From NCBI RefSeq assembly GCF_963678635.1, contig NC_087070.1, positions 24,920,007 through 24,984,006 on the forward strand: DNA of 64,000 bases, given 5' to 3'. This document shows, piece after piece, positions 43,451-54,808 of the stretch. Position 1 is the first letter of the stretch; each line of letters opens with the position of its first letter. Made by a program: the position numbers and the translations under genes. Source of the DNA: Symsagittifera roscoffensis (lineage: Eukaryota; Xenacoelomorpha; Acoela; Convolutidae). A model generated the notes under the pieces. It saw only the letters and a program-made list of their open reading frames with translations, did no database searches and had not been told where the DNA came from.

Positions 43451-43999
43451 ACTAGCCACCAATAAACCAAGCAGAAATAAACCAGATAAAAAGCTATTAC
43501 GGCAACAAAAACTAATAGAGAATAAACCGATATGTTTTTTTAATTAGAAAAACGAAAACTGACGAAAAAAGTATTGAAATTACAATTTTTCCATTATTTT
43601 TCCTGGATAACTTGATAAATTTAAGCCTAATTCCAGACATTTTACTTTTTTTTTATTTTTAAAAGATCATAAAGGAATCAGTTTCATCTAATTTATTCAA
43701 AAATGTCCCGGTAATTTTTTCGCAATGTCCACGCAATCGATCGAAACTACTTGTTTTTCAGACAAAATGTTTAGTCCAAGCTGCTTCTTCTGGGTGCATT
43801 TGGTAAGAAGCAGCAGGAGCCGAAAATCGAAGAACGAGTACTTATATGATCATGCCAAAAAGAACCGCCTTCTATCACGCTTTTTTGTTGATAATATAAA
43901 CGATCTGAGAAAAATATTTTAAAGCTTGTATCGATAAAAAAATATTTAAGGATTAGACATAGCGCACTTCTCTTATAAGATGAACAATTCAAAAAACTA

Positions 44000-46330
44000 G
44001 ATCAATAGCTAACTTTTATATTTCGCTGGGAAATCTGAAGATCATCATACGGTTTTGAACTCAAGTCAGTCACATTTCTTTGCGCATTTCCCATTTCATA
44101 ATTGTGTTTTGACCTACTAGGTAGAACAAAAAACGACCTGCTATAAGTGTTATCATCACATTCGTGGACACTTGCAGAAAAATTAGAAGAAAAAATTATT
44201 TTAGAAAAACTTGCCAATCAGTTTGAGCGTAGAAAGCAAAAAATGAGTTGAAAAACTAAGTTTGAAAGCATTAGTAAGCCTTTTATTTGACTATGGTTAT
44301 CTTTGCAAAACCTATAAAAACGAAAATAAAAACATTTTTTTTACTTATAACCTTACGCGACTCAGTGAATCGAACCACGGCCATCAGCAAAAGTTGAACT
44401 TAATGGCGAATTCATCTTTAAGTCTTGACACATTTAGTTGTTGTCTTAAAAAAAATTCAGGTGGTCATTTACGCAAAAGCAAATACTTTAACTTATGAGG
44501 GCGAAATTGTTTTGCATACAGTGTATATGTATAATTAAACGAGAACTCCAATTTAATACTTAAACACAATGGAAGGTGGCGTTGCTCTAAAAACCGATCT
44601 ACACCAATGTAGAGAGACCCACAACATAAACCTAAGCTAACGTACTAATATTGCTTTTCATAAAAATATCAAAAAATGAGGAAAATTTTTTCAAAGCTTG
44701 TAATGAAACACAACGTAAGAGTTAGATAATGTGCTTTTTTAAAGAACAAACGCATTCGGAAAACTTTGATCAACACCTATTTGCATAATCTCTATGAAAT
44801 CCAACCATCAAAATATACTTCGAGATTTGTACTTTGAAAAATTTGACCATGAAAAATCAAACTTAAGCGCAGAAAATTTTATAGACTTTTTCGTGTGAAA
44901 CAAATTAGAAAAAAAACGTCTTGCTATAAGTGTTTTCCTTTGTTCATTGACATGACAATTACGAAGAACTATAAAAAAAAAGCTACTTTAGAAAATTTTT
45001 GAGCATGTTAAGTTAACAATGAGTGGGGAAAAATTGGTGGCAAATGAGCTGCAATAATCAAAGCATTAAAAAGCTTTTCAGTTGACTAGGGTTTTCATCG
45101 CAAATTCTTACAAAAAAAAAAAAAAAATGGTTTGTCTAATTACCTTAAGCGACTAGGTGAAACGAACTACGGCCTTCAGCCAAACTTGATCTGCCCGGCG
45201 AAATTACCATTAAAATTTGACGCATTTAATTGTAGATTTGATTGATAATCAGATGTCAGATGTTAATATACGCGAAATCAAATTTTCTATTTAAGCGAAA
45301 AAGCGTAATGCATACCGTGTACAAGTAACTGCTAGCTCCAATTTAAAACTCAACACCATAGAAGTGGGAGGGTTCTCATGCTTGACGGACCGAATGCTTG
45401 AAAAATTCAATCAATCAAAACCGCTAAGCGTTCCTATTGGCTAAATGCCTTTCTCACAAAATCAAAGTCAATATTAACAGAAAATGTATTAAATCAAAGG
45501 AAAATAATCAAAAAAATTACAACTTGCGGGTTACAACCGCAATACTATTAAGATAAACATCAAAATTTATGAGTTCAAGTTCGTACGATTTTTTCAGTCT
45601 TGAAAACTCATCTGCTTATTATCTAATCGGTCAATATTTACTCTAATGGCCTGGATGTATTTTTTTTTAGTTTGAGAAGAGAGTGTGTCAAAAACTATGT
45701 TTAAAAGAATAGCAAAAATTTTGGTTGACTATGTTTATCTTTGCAAAATCTAAAATAAAAAAAGAATTTTTTGGCTAATAATCTTGAACGACTCAGTGAA
45801 TTGAACCATGGCCATCAGCCAAGCTCCAATTGTTACACAATGAAAGATAGCATTGCTACAAAAAAAACCATAACATTAACCTTTCAAACTCAAGTCATTC
45901 AAAATTCTTCGCGCACTTTCCATTTTCATAATTGGAGTGTTTTGGCCTTCATAATTGGAGTGTTTTGGCTTCATAATTGGACTAGAGTAAATTGAAAAGG
46001 GATATGAAGTTTGAACCTCGAAAAATCAAATTTAAGCGTAAAAAGTTTCATCGACTTTTTTGTGTAAAACAACACAGAAAAAACATCACGTCCTTCCATA
46101 AGTGTTTTCGTTACGTTCATTGACATGATACTATTAAAAAACTTTCAAAAAAATGCTACTTGAGAAAAATTTGGCAATTAGGTTGAGCATGTTAATTGCA
46201 AAAAGTCTGCCAAAAAATAAGCTTGAAAGCATTAATAATCCTTGTAACTGACTACAGTTTTCTGTAAATGTTTCCAAAAACGAAAAAAAAAATTGACTAA
46301 TAATCTAAAGCGATGTCTTCAACTTATTTC
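44000..46330. repeat. Cluster of degenerate 0.6-0.8 kb direct repeats
   Basis: The block GxGACTxxGTGAAxCGAACxACGGCCxTCAGCxAAxxTTGA recurs at about 44350, 45150 and 45785. Before each lie TTTGAAAGCATTA...CTTTT..TTGACTA.GGTT-type blocks, repeated a fourth time near 46225. CATTGACATGA blocks (44945, 46120) repeat as well. The TTCGAT/GAACC part looks like a tRNA T arm on the minus strand, without an A box at tRNA distance. Confidence 0.65.
45925..45980. repeat. Small tandem repeat, 22-23-bp unit
   Basis: TTCATAATTGGAGTGTTTTGG starts at 45925 and 45948, and a third, partial copy (TTCATAATTGG) at 45970. Confidence 0.9.
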
Positions 46331-46767
46331 GGTTATTTTTTTTTTAGAAATGTTTCAACTTTTCAAGCTGAGAAAACGCTACAGTAAGCTTCAAAAACTA
46401 ATTTTGAAAGATGAAATTTAGTTTTTGCAGCTTTAAAAAACTGCTTTTTGTTGGTTTTTTTCATCCAAATTAAAACTGAAAACTTTTTGAGAATTTTAAA
46501 TTTCAATTGAATCAATCGACCCTTTCTGATATATAATTATGTGCTTGAGTTTGCGCGGGAAAACTATAGCAGAACACGGACAAAATTTAAAATAAACAAA
46601 AATAATTGGCTTCCAACTCATTGAACGCTTTCTTTCCCACAGCAAAAAAATGCCACCTCAAGAAATTACTCAAGCTTTTTTCAAACGCAGTGAGCTGGCC
46701 TACTGAATGTGCTTTATGCGATGTGCAAAGGGTACAAACCCAGTGCACTGGCTTCAGATAACAGCAG

Positions 46768-47300
46768 ATGTTAACACAGAGGCGAAGTCGAGCTTCGCAC
46801 CTTTGCGATACAAAAAAATGACTATGATTAAAATCAAACGAAAACAAATTGAACGTTTTTTGAATTTTTTTTCCAAATTAAAAATTGCTACAAAAGCCCA
46901 AAATAAAAAAAAAACATTAACTCTACTATTGGAAACTATACAAGCAGCTTTTGGATGGAAAGAGAAAAGCCTAACACTAAAAAAAGTCCTTTCAGCGGAA
47001 TTAAGCCGACAAAAATCAGCTGACAAACAATGTCATTGATGACAAAAATTAATGTCAAAATAATTAAAATGCTAAAACACTGAAAGCAACATCAATGAAA
47101 AATGTTTACAGCAAAAATAAGCGATTCTTAGATGTGGTAACTAAGTCGACAAAACATGAGCATACAAATATTAAACCAACAATTTTATTTGCAACAGAAA
47201 ACTTCTGTTTGAAAAAAACAAGTCCTAGTCATATTCGAACCCAGGATATTTGCCGTCCCACGCGTATTTGTTACCTCCAGACTCAGAGTGCAGGAGACAC
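46768..47300 (-). mobile_element. tRNA-derived short element, second head type
   Basis: Tail ACACAGAGGCGAAGTCGAGCTTCGC at 46774-46798; a long AT-rich body; head near 47228-47290 that reads on the minus strand with B box GGGTTCGAATATG and a GGGACGGCAAA stretch in the anticodon region. The same head type is at 49960 and 54738. The open frames at 46587-47376 are chance frames in this element. Confidence 0.65.
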
Positions 47301-47401
47301 TAAGAAAATTGAAATCACTATGAGCCAAGGTACCAACAGGAGTCCAGATGAGTTCAGTGAAAAGTTATTTAAGTGAAAAAATTCTTGTACTCGATTGCAA
47401 T

Positions 47402-47422
47402 ACCCTTGCTTATCGCAAGGGT
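47402..47422. repeat. Perfect 8-bp hairpin near a tRNA-like head
   Basis: Arms ACCCTTGC and GCAAGGGT with loop TTATC. The identical hairpin with the same TTGCAAT context on its left occurs at 50143-50163, and a mutated one at 63372-63392. Each lies on the head side of a short element, 100-150 bases from the head. Confidence 0.9.
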
Positions 47423-47689
47423 AAAAAGATACAACCAAAATTACCTCAGATAAACAGCACAAATAAACAAAACAAAGACTTTGAAAAAATTAAAGAAAAC
47501 TAAATACTAACAGGTAAGATCCAATGCTATCAGAATAAAGATCTTCAAACTGCGCCACTCAATCATATAATTTCAAAAACAAGTCGATAATATGATCATA
47601 CGATTCTGGTTAGATTTGTCTTCATACGTCGTTTGGTGCTTCGGCAACTGCTCCAATTTTAGTTTAATGATGTTCTATGTTGACGTTAA

Positions 47690-47900
47690 AATGCGATGAG
47701 GCGGCGTCTCTTTTTTCAACAGATGCTGTTATTGTTGATGGCTCAGCTGCTTACGTAGTTTAGAAGCCACGCTGTGTTTTAACTGCTCTTGGTAACTTTA
47801 GAGTAGATGTGCTCATAACAAAAGGACTGCGTGTACAAATTTGTTCAAACACTCGACCATCTTATTCTTTTTCTCTGGATTTTTTGCGTATATCATGATT
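47690..47900 (+). other. Coding-like patch, unidentified
   Basis: A less AT-rich stretch with a frame reading DAVIVDGSAAYVV, a stop, then KPRCVLTALGNFRVDVL. It has a protein-like composition but I do not recognise a family. It could be a remnant of a DNA transposon or retroelement gene. Confidence 0.2.
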
Positions 47901-48539
47901 GCTGCAACTTCAGCTCACAAAGTCAAAAGAAGAACAAAAAATCTCAAAAAGAGAGCACAAGCAGCCAGAATTTGATCAGTCTGAGCAAGAGCTCATTTGA
48001 ACAGTATTATAGCTGCATAATTAATGTATATAGTGACGGCGTTACCGAGCTATTATAGAGGTATTTTCAAATTATACCGGCAAAATCGGTCACTGTCCAT
48101 CTATTAAGTCGTAAATTACTCTCAAATAAGGGGGCTCTAATCAAAATTTTCAAAGACTTTCGAAAGCAGATTTATTTGTTAATTTTCATGCTGTGACGCA
48201 AAAAGTGATGCTAGACAGAGCCATAATCAAGTTTAGTTGCGACGCGTTGAAAAAAATTTACTTCAGCACAGAGGAATCACAAAAAATATGCTGAGTTAAA
48301 TGATAGAACAAAAGCAAGATTTGGCCTAGGTTTAGAAAAACTTCAGGTTTGAAACGGCTGAAAACAATCAGTCTATTCTCTATTACTCTCGAATAAATCA
48401 CGAAAGCTCATTTGGAAAAATCTGATTTAAAAAAATTGCTATCAGAAAAAATCATAATTTCAGATAACTTCAGACAACGCTTCATTCATTGCTTACTTTT
48501 AATAAAGAATAAAAAAACATAAAAATGCCAAAAAAATAT

Positions 48540-49060
48540 TTCACATAGGCAAAGCGGAGCTTCGCGCCAATTGCAATGCAACATAAACATTATAAAAGCG
48601 AGAAAAGTCCAAAAAACGGTCGCAAAAATCAAAACTCAAAAAACGGTCACAAAAGCAATGTTTTTACTTTCTCGAGGGCCAACACTTTTGAAGTAATTTT
48701 TTTTGGCATATTCGCATAATCAAAAGAGCTTCCCCAACCCGTTCTGAGAAGTGAACTTAAAAACTCAGGTATGGCAGGGTAGTTTTCGAGAATATTTTGA
48801 AAAATGTTTTTTGAATGGTCGAACTTGAATTTTCAGAGGGCGATAACTTCTTGTGATAACTTTTTCTTAGTGTCAGCTAATGCAGAGGAGCTTCCCACCA
48901 CCCGTTATCTAACTGAACCCACAATATCGGATGTGAGAGAATAATTTTCGAAAAAAGTCAAAAGATTCACAAAATGGTCAAAAATCTAAAATTTGACTAT
49001 TCCGAAGGCCATAATTTTGTGCAAAAAAACTGGTCGAGGCAACTTATGCAAGGGAGTTTT
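48540..49060. repeat. Short-element tail and satellite-like units
   Basis: CACATAGGCAAAGCGGAGCTTCGCG at 48541-48565 is the family tail hairpin. From about 48720 two satellite-like units follow (AGAGCTTCCCCAACCCGTT...GGGTAGTTTTCGAGA and GGAGCTTCCCACCACCCGTT...GAATAATTTTCGAAA), about 160 bases apart, similar to the 33 kb array core. Confidence 0.5.
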
Positions 49061-49195
49061 TCAAAAAGGTTCAAATTATTGAAACCAAAAACTCACATTT
49101 GAGAGGGGCCTTTTTTGAGAAAACAAAAAATCAAAAATATGGTCCAAATATTCAGCCGCACTTTTTTGAAGGCTGTAGACAGAGGGGTCAAGTAA

Positions 49196-49600
49196 AAACA
49201 TAGCCAACTGACAGTTGGAAAAGAGTAATGAACGCAGGGAAACTGAGAAAAAACTGATGAAAAAACAATTTATGGTGGACACTTTTCTGTTAAAATTAAC
49301 CCAATTTGAGAAAACTGGATCAATAGGTAAATCTTTTATTACGCTGGGAAATCTGACAATTAATTTCCATTTTCGAATCACGTTTTTCGTGACCTTTACA
49401 CTTTTTCTGTTCGATAGTAGAGTTTGACTTCCTTATAACAATGGGAATGCACTGAACTTGAAAAAAAATCACAATTCAAACCGCGAAAATTTAAAATTGA
49501 GCGAGAACAAATTTTAAGACTTTCCTGAAAAAAAAAAAACTAAAAAAATCAGCAACACCTATATAAGAGTACTCACTACATTCATTACTTTTAAAAAGAC
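49196..49600 (-). repeat. HX repeat, well preserved copy
   Basis: Left end ACATAGCCAACTGACAGTTGG contains a perfect palindrome CCAACTGACAGTTGG (49203-49217). Then TTAACCCAATTTGAGAAAAC, GCTGGGAAATCTGACAATTA, TTTTCTGTTCGATAGTAGAG and ACCTATATAAGAGTACTCAC near the right end (49557-49576). Good reference copy for the family. Confidence 0.8.
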
Positions 49601-49899
49601 TCTAGGGTATTACGCATGCACACAGAGGAGTAAGCGTTCTTTCAGTGGATACCCCTTTGTTGAAAATCAGAAGTTTCTGGGAAAACCAACCAACTTGAAG
49701 AGTGCGGAGGGGAGGGCTAAATTATGTTCATCTTGAAACGGTAATATGTCATTAAGTCGATGAAAAATAAGCAAAGTCAAGGCAAGTAAAATTACAAAAT
49801 GTAGGCGTAAATCAAACCCTTAAAACAAAATTGAAGAAAAATTCGCGCAGAAAAAAATCCAAGATATGACAAATAACCCAATAACAGACAAGTAAACAA

Positions 49900-50030
49900 A
49901 TGCTTTGCCGATATTTTTATTTGAAACAGAATATTTCCAGTTTGAAAAAAAAAACAGTTCCTGGTCAGATTCAGACCCAGGACCTTTGCCGTCCCAGGCA
50001 TATTCGTTAACTCCAGGCTAAGTTTGAATA
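49900..50030 (-). mobile_element. tRNA-like head with body fragment
   Basis: On the minus strand: TTAGCCTGGAGTTAACGAATATGCC (A-box side), GGGACGGCAAAGG (anticodon region), TCCTGGGTCTGAATCTGACC (T arm with B-box variant). Matches 47228-47290 and 54738-54808. Isotype unclear. The T arm pairs well, the anticodon stem partly. Confidence 0.65.
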
Positions 50031-50142
50031 TAGATTTTAATTGAGAAATTTGAATACATTATGAAACAAGTTAGAGATGAGTTCAGGCGTCCAGATGAGT
50101 TCCAGTTGTTTACGAGAAAAAAGTATAGTACCCGGTTGCAAT

Positions 50143-50163
50143 ACCCTTGCTTATCGCAAGGGT
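50143..50163. repeat. Perfect 8-bp hairpin, second copy
   Basis: Identical to 47402-47422, including the preceding TTGCAAT. The 60 bases to its left also match (TCCAGATGAGTTC), so it belongs to a longer repeat. Confidence 0.9.
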
Positions 50164-50815
50164 AATAACTCTTGCATCATAGAAAAAACTGACCTAAATT
50201 TATCAAAAAGTTCATGGAACTCAATTACCTGCACCATTAAAGGAAAAAAATTGCTCAGATCAGAAGAGAAGTCCACACAGTGGAATGTCAGTCGACAAAA
50301 ATAAGCAGACAAACGATAGCCCGACAACTAATATAATCTAGGCAGAAAATCACTAATTTCCAAAAAGTAAGGCTCCTTACCAAACTCGAGCAGAAGCATT
50401 CGCGTTGACTCTACACTAAGCAGGCATAAGTAGTGACAGGAACTTCTTGACTCCAATAAAAAACTGATGAAATCAGTGAACAAAGCTTTTAACGGGGAAA
50501 AATCGAACGGGAAGTTTTTAACGGGAAAAAGTTTATATTTATTTCATAATAAACAAAATGTAGAATTGTTTCTTACTACCTGCGTTTTGAACGCTTGGTC
50601 AAAGAAATGAGTTTTTTAGCACATAAAAGCCTAAAATGTGGGCAAAAAATCTCTCTAAAACTTTTCATCATTGATAAAAACAAAAAAAATGTGATTGAAT
50701 ATATATTTGAAATTGGCTTCACAACTACAGTCCGCTTAATTACTTTTATAGACCAGTCTTCAAAAGTAGAATAGTTGTATCAATTAAAATCAAATTACCA
50801 ACCTGTTTAGTATTC

Positions 50816-51240
50816 AGAAGGTTGAAGAAGTGTCAATGAACTCCAGGACAGCGAAAAAAAAGCAGTTGGAGTTTTTTGGAACATAAGAAGGAAAAATACA
50901 TAAAGCTCGTTGAAACTTTACGAGAAGAGTCTTATACGATCATGATACTTAAACCTAACCCAATTAGGGAAAACACAGTCAATATATGCTTTTTTATTCC
51001 GCCAGAAAACCAAAAATCAAAAATCCACTTCGGACGTTATTAACAATTATTTGCGACCATTAGCTCTTTCAAAATTGGAGAGAGTAATTAAGCTTCCTTT
51101 CAGCAAATGAAAACGAACTTGAAAAAATATGACACCGCGAAAAACCAAATATGAGTGCGAACAAGTGTTAACACTTTTTCCTGAAAAAAAAAATGACAAA
51201 ACAAACTACTCGACCTAAATAAGTGCCTTCACGCTGTTCA
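50816..51240 (-). repeat. HX repeat, diverged copy
   Basis: GTTGAAGAAGTGTCAATGAACTCCAGG, then AAACCTAACCCAATTAGGGAAAAC, TTTTTATTCCGCCAGAAAACC and AAATCCACTTCGGA follow the HX block order with many changes. Confidence 0.55.
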
Positions 51241-52790
51241 TTTACAATAAGTTCCAATACTTAAAAGATAATATCAGATTATAGTATTCGAGTCTATACC
51301 AATTTTCAAATATGTGTGCTATAGGCAATACTACCAATTCTAACGGGTGGTTTCCATAACAGATGACAAAAAATACGTTACCGTTTGAGTATATCTGAAT
51401 TGAGTACCAAACTGATCGACTAACAAATGTGGGAGTACCAAATTTATGAGTATATAGAATTACCTTTCTAACGAACAACTTGCAACTGCAGCTATAATTG
51501 ATCCATAAATCATGGATAAGGTATGATCATAACTGTAAAAATAACACTTTTAAAAGCAAAAGCAGGGCATCCATTAATTGTGAACACAAATCGATAATGC
51601 AATCAACTGCAGCTCACTTATAGTGTTTCCACCACCACCACTAAAGGGAGGTAAGAGTTATAAAATGAGATCGAGATAAAAAAAAAGCAAGCATAAGGAA
51701 TAATATTTACGCCACTCCAATTGGTCCGCTGTTCAAATGTAAGTAATCAATGAAACAACAAAATAAAACCAAAAATGCTTTTTTAGCAATCCATAGAAGC
51801 TTATATTCGTGTTTGTGTGATTTCCTCTTTTCCTTCAAGACTTAAGAAGACTGAATATGCACTTGATCTGCTGTTGACTTGAGGCGGCAAAGGTGGTCGT
51901 CTTAGTTGGCTTGCATCGGACAACATACATGATTGGATAAAAAGAAAAACCGAATTTGAAGAAAAGTAATTTAAAATAAGCCAAACGAAATGAACTAGAG
52001 CTCAAGGATAAAAATGTGAAAAAGAAATGTAAAGACTGCAAGTAAACACAGCACAGACACGACAGAGCCAGGCAAGAAGTGCAGCATCTGTTTGGGAGAT
52101 TTATACGACAGAATAATGTTCGCCAGAGTATTTAAACAGAACTAAATTGGACCACTTTCTCTGACGTCGGCTATATTAGACAATAACGTTCGATATTTTT
52201 AAAATCATTTCACGCTCTTGACGCAAAGGATCGAGCTTCAAAAAATATCAGGTGTGGAAAAATACTTTTCACTACAAAAAAAAGCAACAAAAGAGAAACA
52301 GGTTGCCACGCAAGCGGCAGCAAAGTTTCGACCCCCTCCCGTTATCATAGCAAAAATAAAGTGAAATCTAAAACTGTCCTATTCTTTACATGTAGCCTGA
52401 ATTATGTAAATACCAGTATAAGATTATCTTAAAATCTTGCCAGCTATCTCCCTTAAAGATACCTAGTAACCGATTTCAAACTCTATAAAGGATATTGCAA
52501 CACTGTAGAGGGGTAGTAATCGAGATTCTCTTTCGAACTGAAATGATTTATAAACTCTGGTGATAATACATCGGCAATTAGTAGTTGAAACCCCACAAAT
52601 ACTGGCTGATTTAACCAAAAATGAAAGCAGACTTGAAGCAACCATTCATTGCATTGAAAACTCAAGGTGGTAAATTTAGGCCACAACACCTTTCCTGAAC
52701 TATTCTTTATTTGAAACATAACTAGCGAGTAACGCACCTTTGGTGCTGCAAACAGATTACTTTACGTAAACATTGCTGAAATTTAAAATA
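51241..52790. other. Gene-free stretch
   Basis: Several minus-strand open frames (51242-51478, 51835-52041, 52463-52737) without motifs. No clear repeat partner, apart from a weak similarity of 51640-51680 to 62235-62275. Confidence 0.4.
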
Positions 52791-52999
52791 TATGAAAAAA
52801 AAACGAAATGAATGCAACTGTAACAAAAGACGAGGGCATCAACCAACGCTTTTTTATTTAGAAGAAGAAGAAGAATTAATTTCACTTAACAAAATCAGAT
52901 ACACTATTACATTAAACAAAAAATGAAACGAAAAAACATGTACTAGTTTCAGATCCTTATATTCTTAACACAGAAAAACAACCCGGAAAAAACAAACAG

Positions 53000-53440
53000 C
53001 TGGTGCAAATTCTAGAACAATTCATGATTGACACTTTTATGACAAAGTTAGCTCAATTTGAGAAAACTGGATCAATAAGTAAAATTTTTATTTTTTTTGG
53101 GAAATCTGAAAATTAAATTCCACTTTCGATACTAGAAGTCGATCATGTTTTCGTGACCTTAACGCTTTCACTGTTCGATAGTGGAGTTTGCCTTCCTTTT
53201 AACAAAGGAAATGAAGGGGATTTAAAAATAAATCAGAAGTCAAACCGCAAAAAAGTAAATGTGAGCCTGAACAAATTTTAAGACCTTTCTTTAAAAAAAA
53301 ACAAAAAAAACATCGAGATATACAGCGGAAAAAACATTGCTAACTATATGAAATTTTAAGAAGTTTCCTGAAAAAAAAACCATCGCGACCTATAAAAAAG
53401 CAAAAAAAAACATCGCGACCTATATATACGTTTATCCACT
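53000..53440 (-). repeat. HX repeat within duplicated unit 1
   Basis: AATTCTAGAACAATTCATGATTG, AGCTCAATTTGAGAAAACTGG, GGGAAATCTGAAAATTAAAT, CACTGTTCGATAGTGGAG and GCGACCTATATATACG. The left end is missing. The counterpart in unit 2 is 56962-57395. Confidence 0.75.
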
Positions 53441-54419
53441 ATAGACGTTCATCGACTTCAAAAAAAATTGTATCGACAAAATCTCAAAGAATGATCATAT
53501 ACAACAGAAGGTTAAAAAACGTAAAATCATATATCTGCACTTTTTTTTGTAAACATCCTATTCAAAAAAAACTGGACCATTGGTAATTTTTCATTTCACT
53601 GGAAATTCAGAACATGGAAGTCCATTTTTGAAACTGGAAGTCATTCACGTTTCTCGAGACCATTTAACTTTTGCTGAGCGATATTCCAAAAACGGCAAAC
53701 CTCACTATCAAACAGCAAAAAAAAGGCCACACGAAACGTCAATGACTGCCAGTCATTTTCAACGTAGTGTTTTTATATAGGAAATAAAGCAAAATATTGA
53801 AAAAAGCTAACTTCACTATTTCCTAAAAAATGACAAGAAAAATCTGTTGACAAGAAAAATCTGTTGCTATGCAAGCGACAAATAAAGTTCCAGCTAAGCT
53901 AGCATGACAAAATTGAAAAAATTCTTCTTGAGAGAATAATTACTGAACTAAGCTCCAAGAACTAGTTAATGTATCAATTTTAGGGCTAAACACTATTTAA
54001 GGTTCTTTAGTTACTTAAGTCACGTCGTCTTTTGATTAATTAAGCTGGCATGAGATAAATGTCATCAATCTGAAACCCAAAAAATACCTATCAATTTTCT
54101 CATCACCGAGATATTTATTCGATACTGATGTGCATAGATAAACTACATGACTTGGCCTCATTAGACGTATATTTTTGGTACCTAATTTTGCAAAAAACAA
54201 CCCGCATACACAGTTCCTTCCAGTACGTGGTCGGAACAAAAATGCTGAAGATCAATGACTGGTTTTGCAAGCAAATTCATTTATATTTCTACCTTTAATT
54301 TTGAAACAGCAGGTGGTAATCTCATAACTCGGCAGGCGGTAATCTTGCCCAGATAACGTCAAAAGGAATTATCTGGGGTCTTGAAAAAAAAGAGAAACGT
54401 CATTTAAGAGCCAACATAA

Positions 54420-54808
54420 ATTAAATTAACGCATAGGCGAAACGGAGGTTCGCACCATTTCGACCAACACAAAATTAGCATTCCGCTAGCAACAAAAAAA
54501 AGAAACGAAACTCACTATGCTTAAAAAGCCTTTAAGTTGATAAAGCGATGAACGATGTTCAATTTGAGGAAAAGTTATACAATGACAGGGGTTATTCTAT
54601 TTTCAAAATACATGAAAAATTCAAAGACCCAATCAATTATAAGGAAACTGCTTCCAGCACAAAAGCAGTCCGTGATTTGTCAACATTGCCGACAAAACTT
54701 AGACAGACAGACAATAATCGATTATTTTTTGGAACAAGAAGGTTCTAGCTGGATTCGCACATAGAACCTTTGCGTCCTAGGCATGGTATTTAACACTCGG
54801 CTAAGTGT
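54420..54808 (-). mobile_element. tRNA-derived short element in unit 1
   Basis: Tail ACGCATAGGCGAAACGGAGGTTCGC at 54420-54444, ~300-base body, and a head at 54738-54808 with minus-strand TTAGCCGAGTGTTAAATACC, GGACGCAAAGG and a TGCGAATCCAGC T-arm side. A 66/69-codon frame over the body is identical in the twin copy and has no motif. Confidence 0.6.

Noticed and set aside
47402-50163. CRISPR-like repeats because of identical short palindromic sequences
   Set aside because: Only two perfect copies 2.7 kb apart in a eukaryotic setting, with matching flanks that make them parts of a longer dispersed repeat.
54548-54764. Identical frames at 54548-54764 and 58498-58714 suggesting a conserved small protein
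   Set aside because: Their identity follows from the young segmental duplication, and the sequence is the body of a tRNA-derived element.
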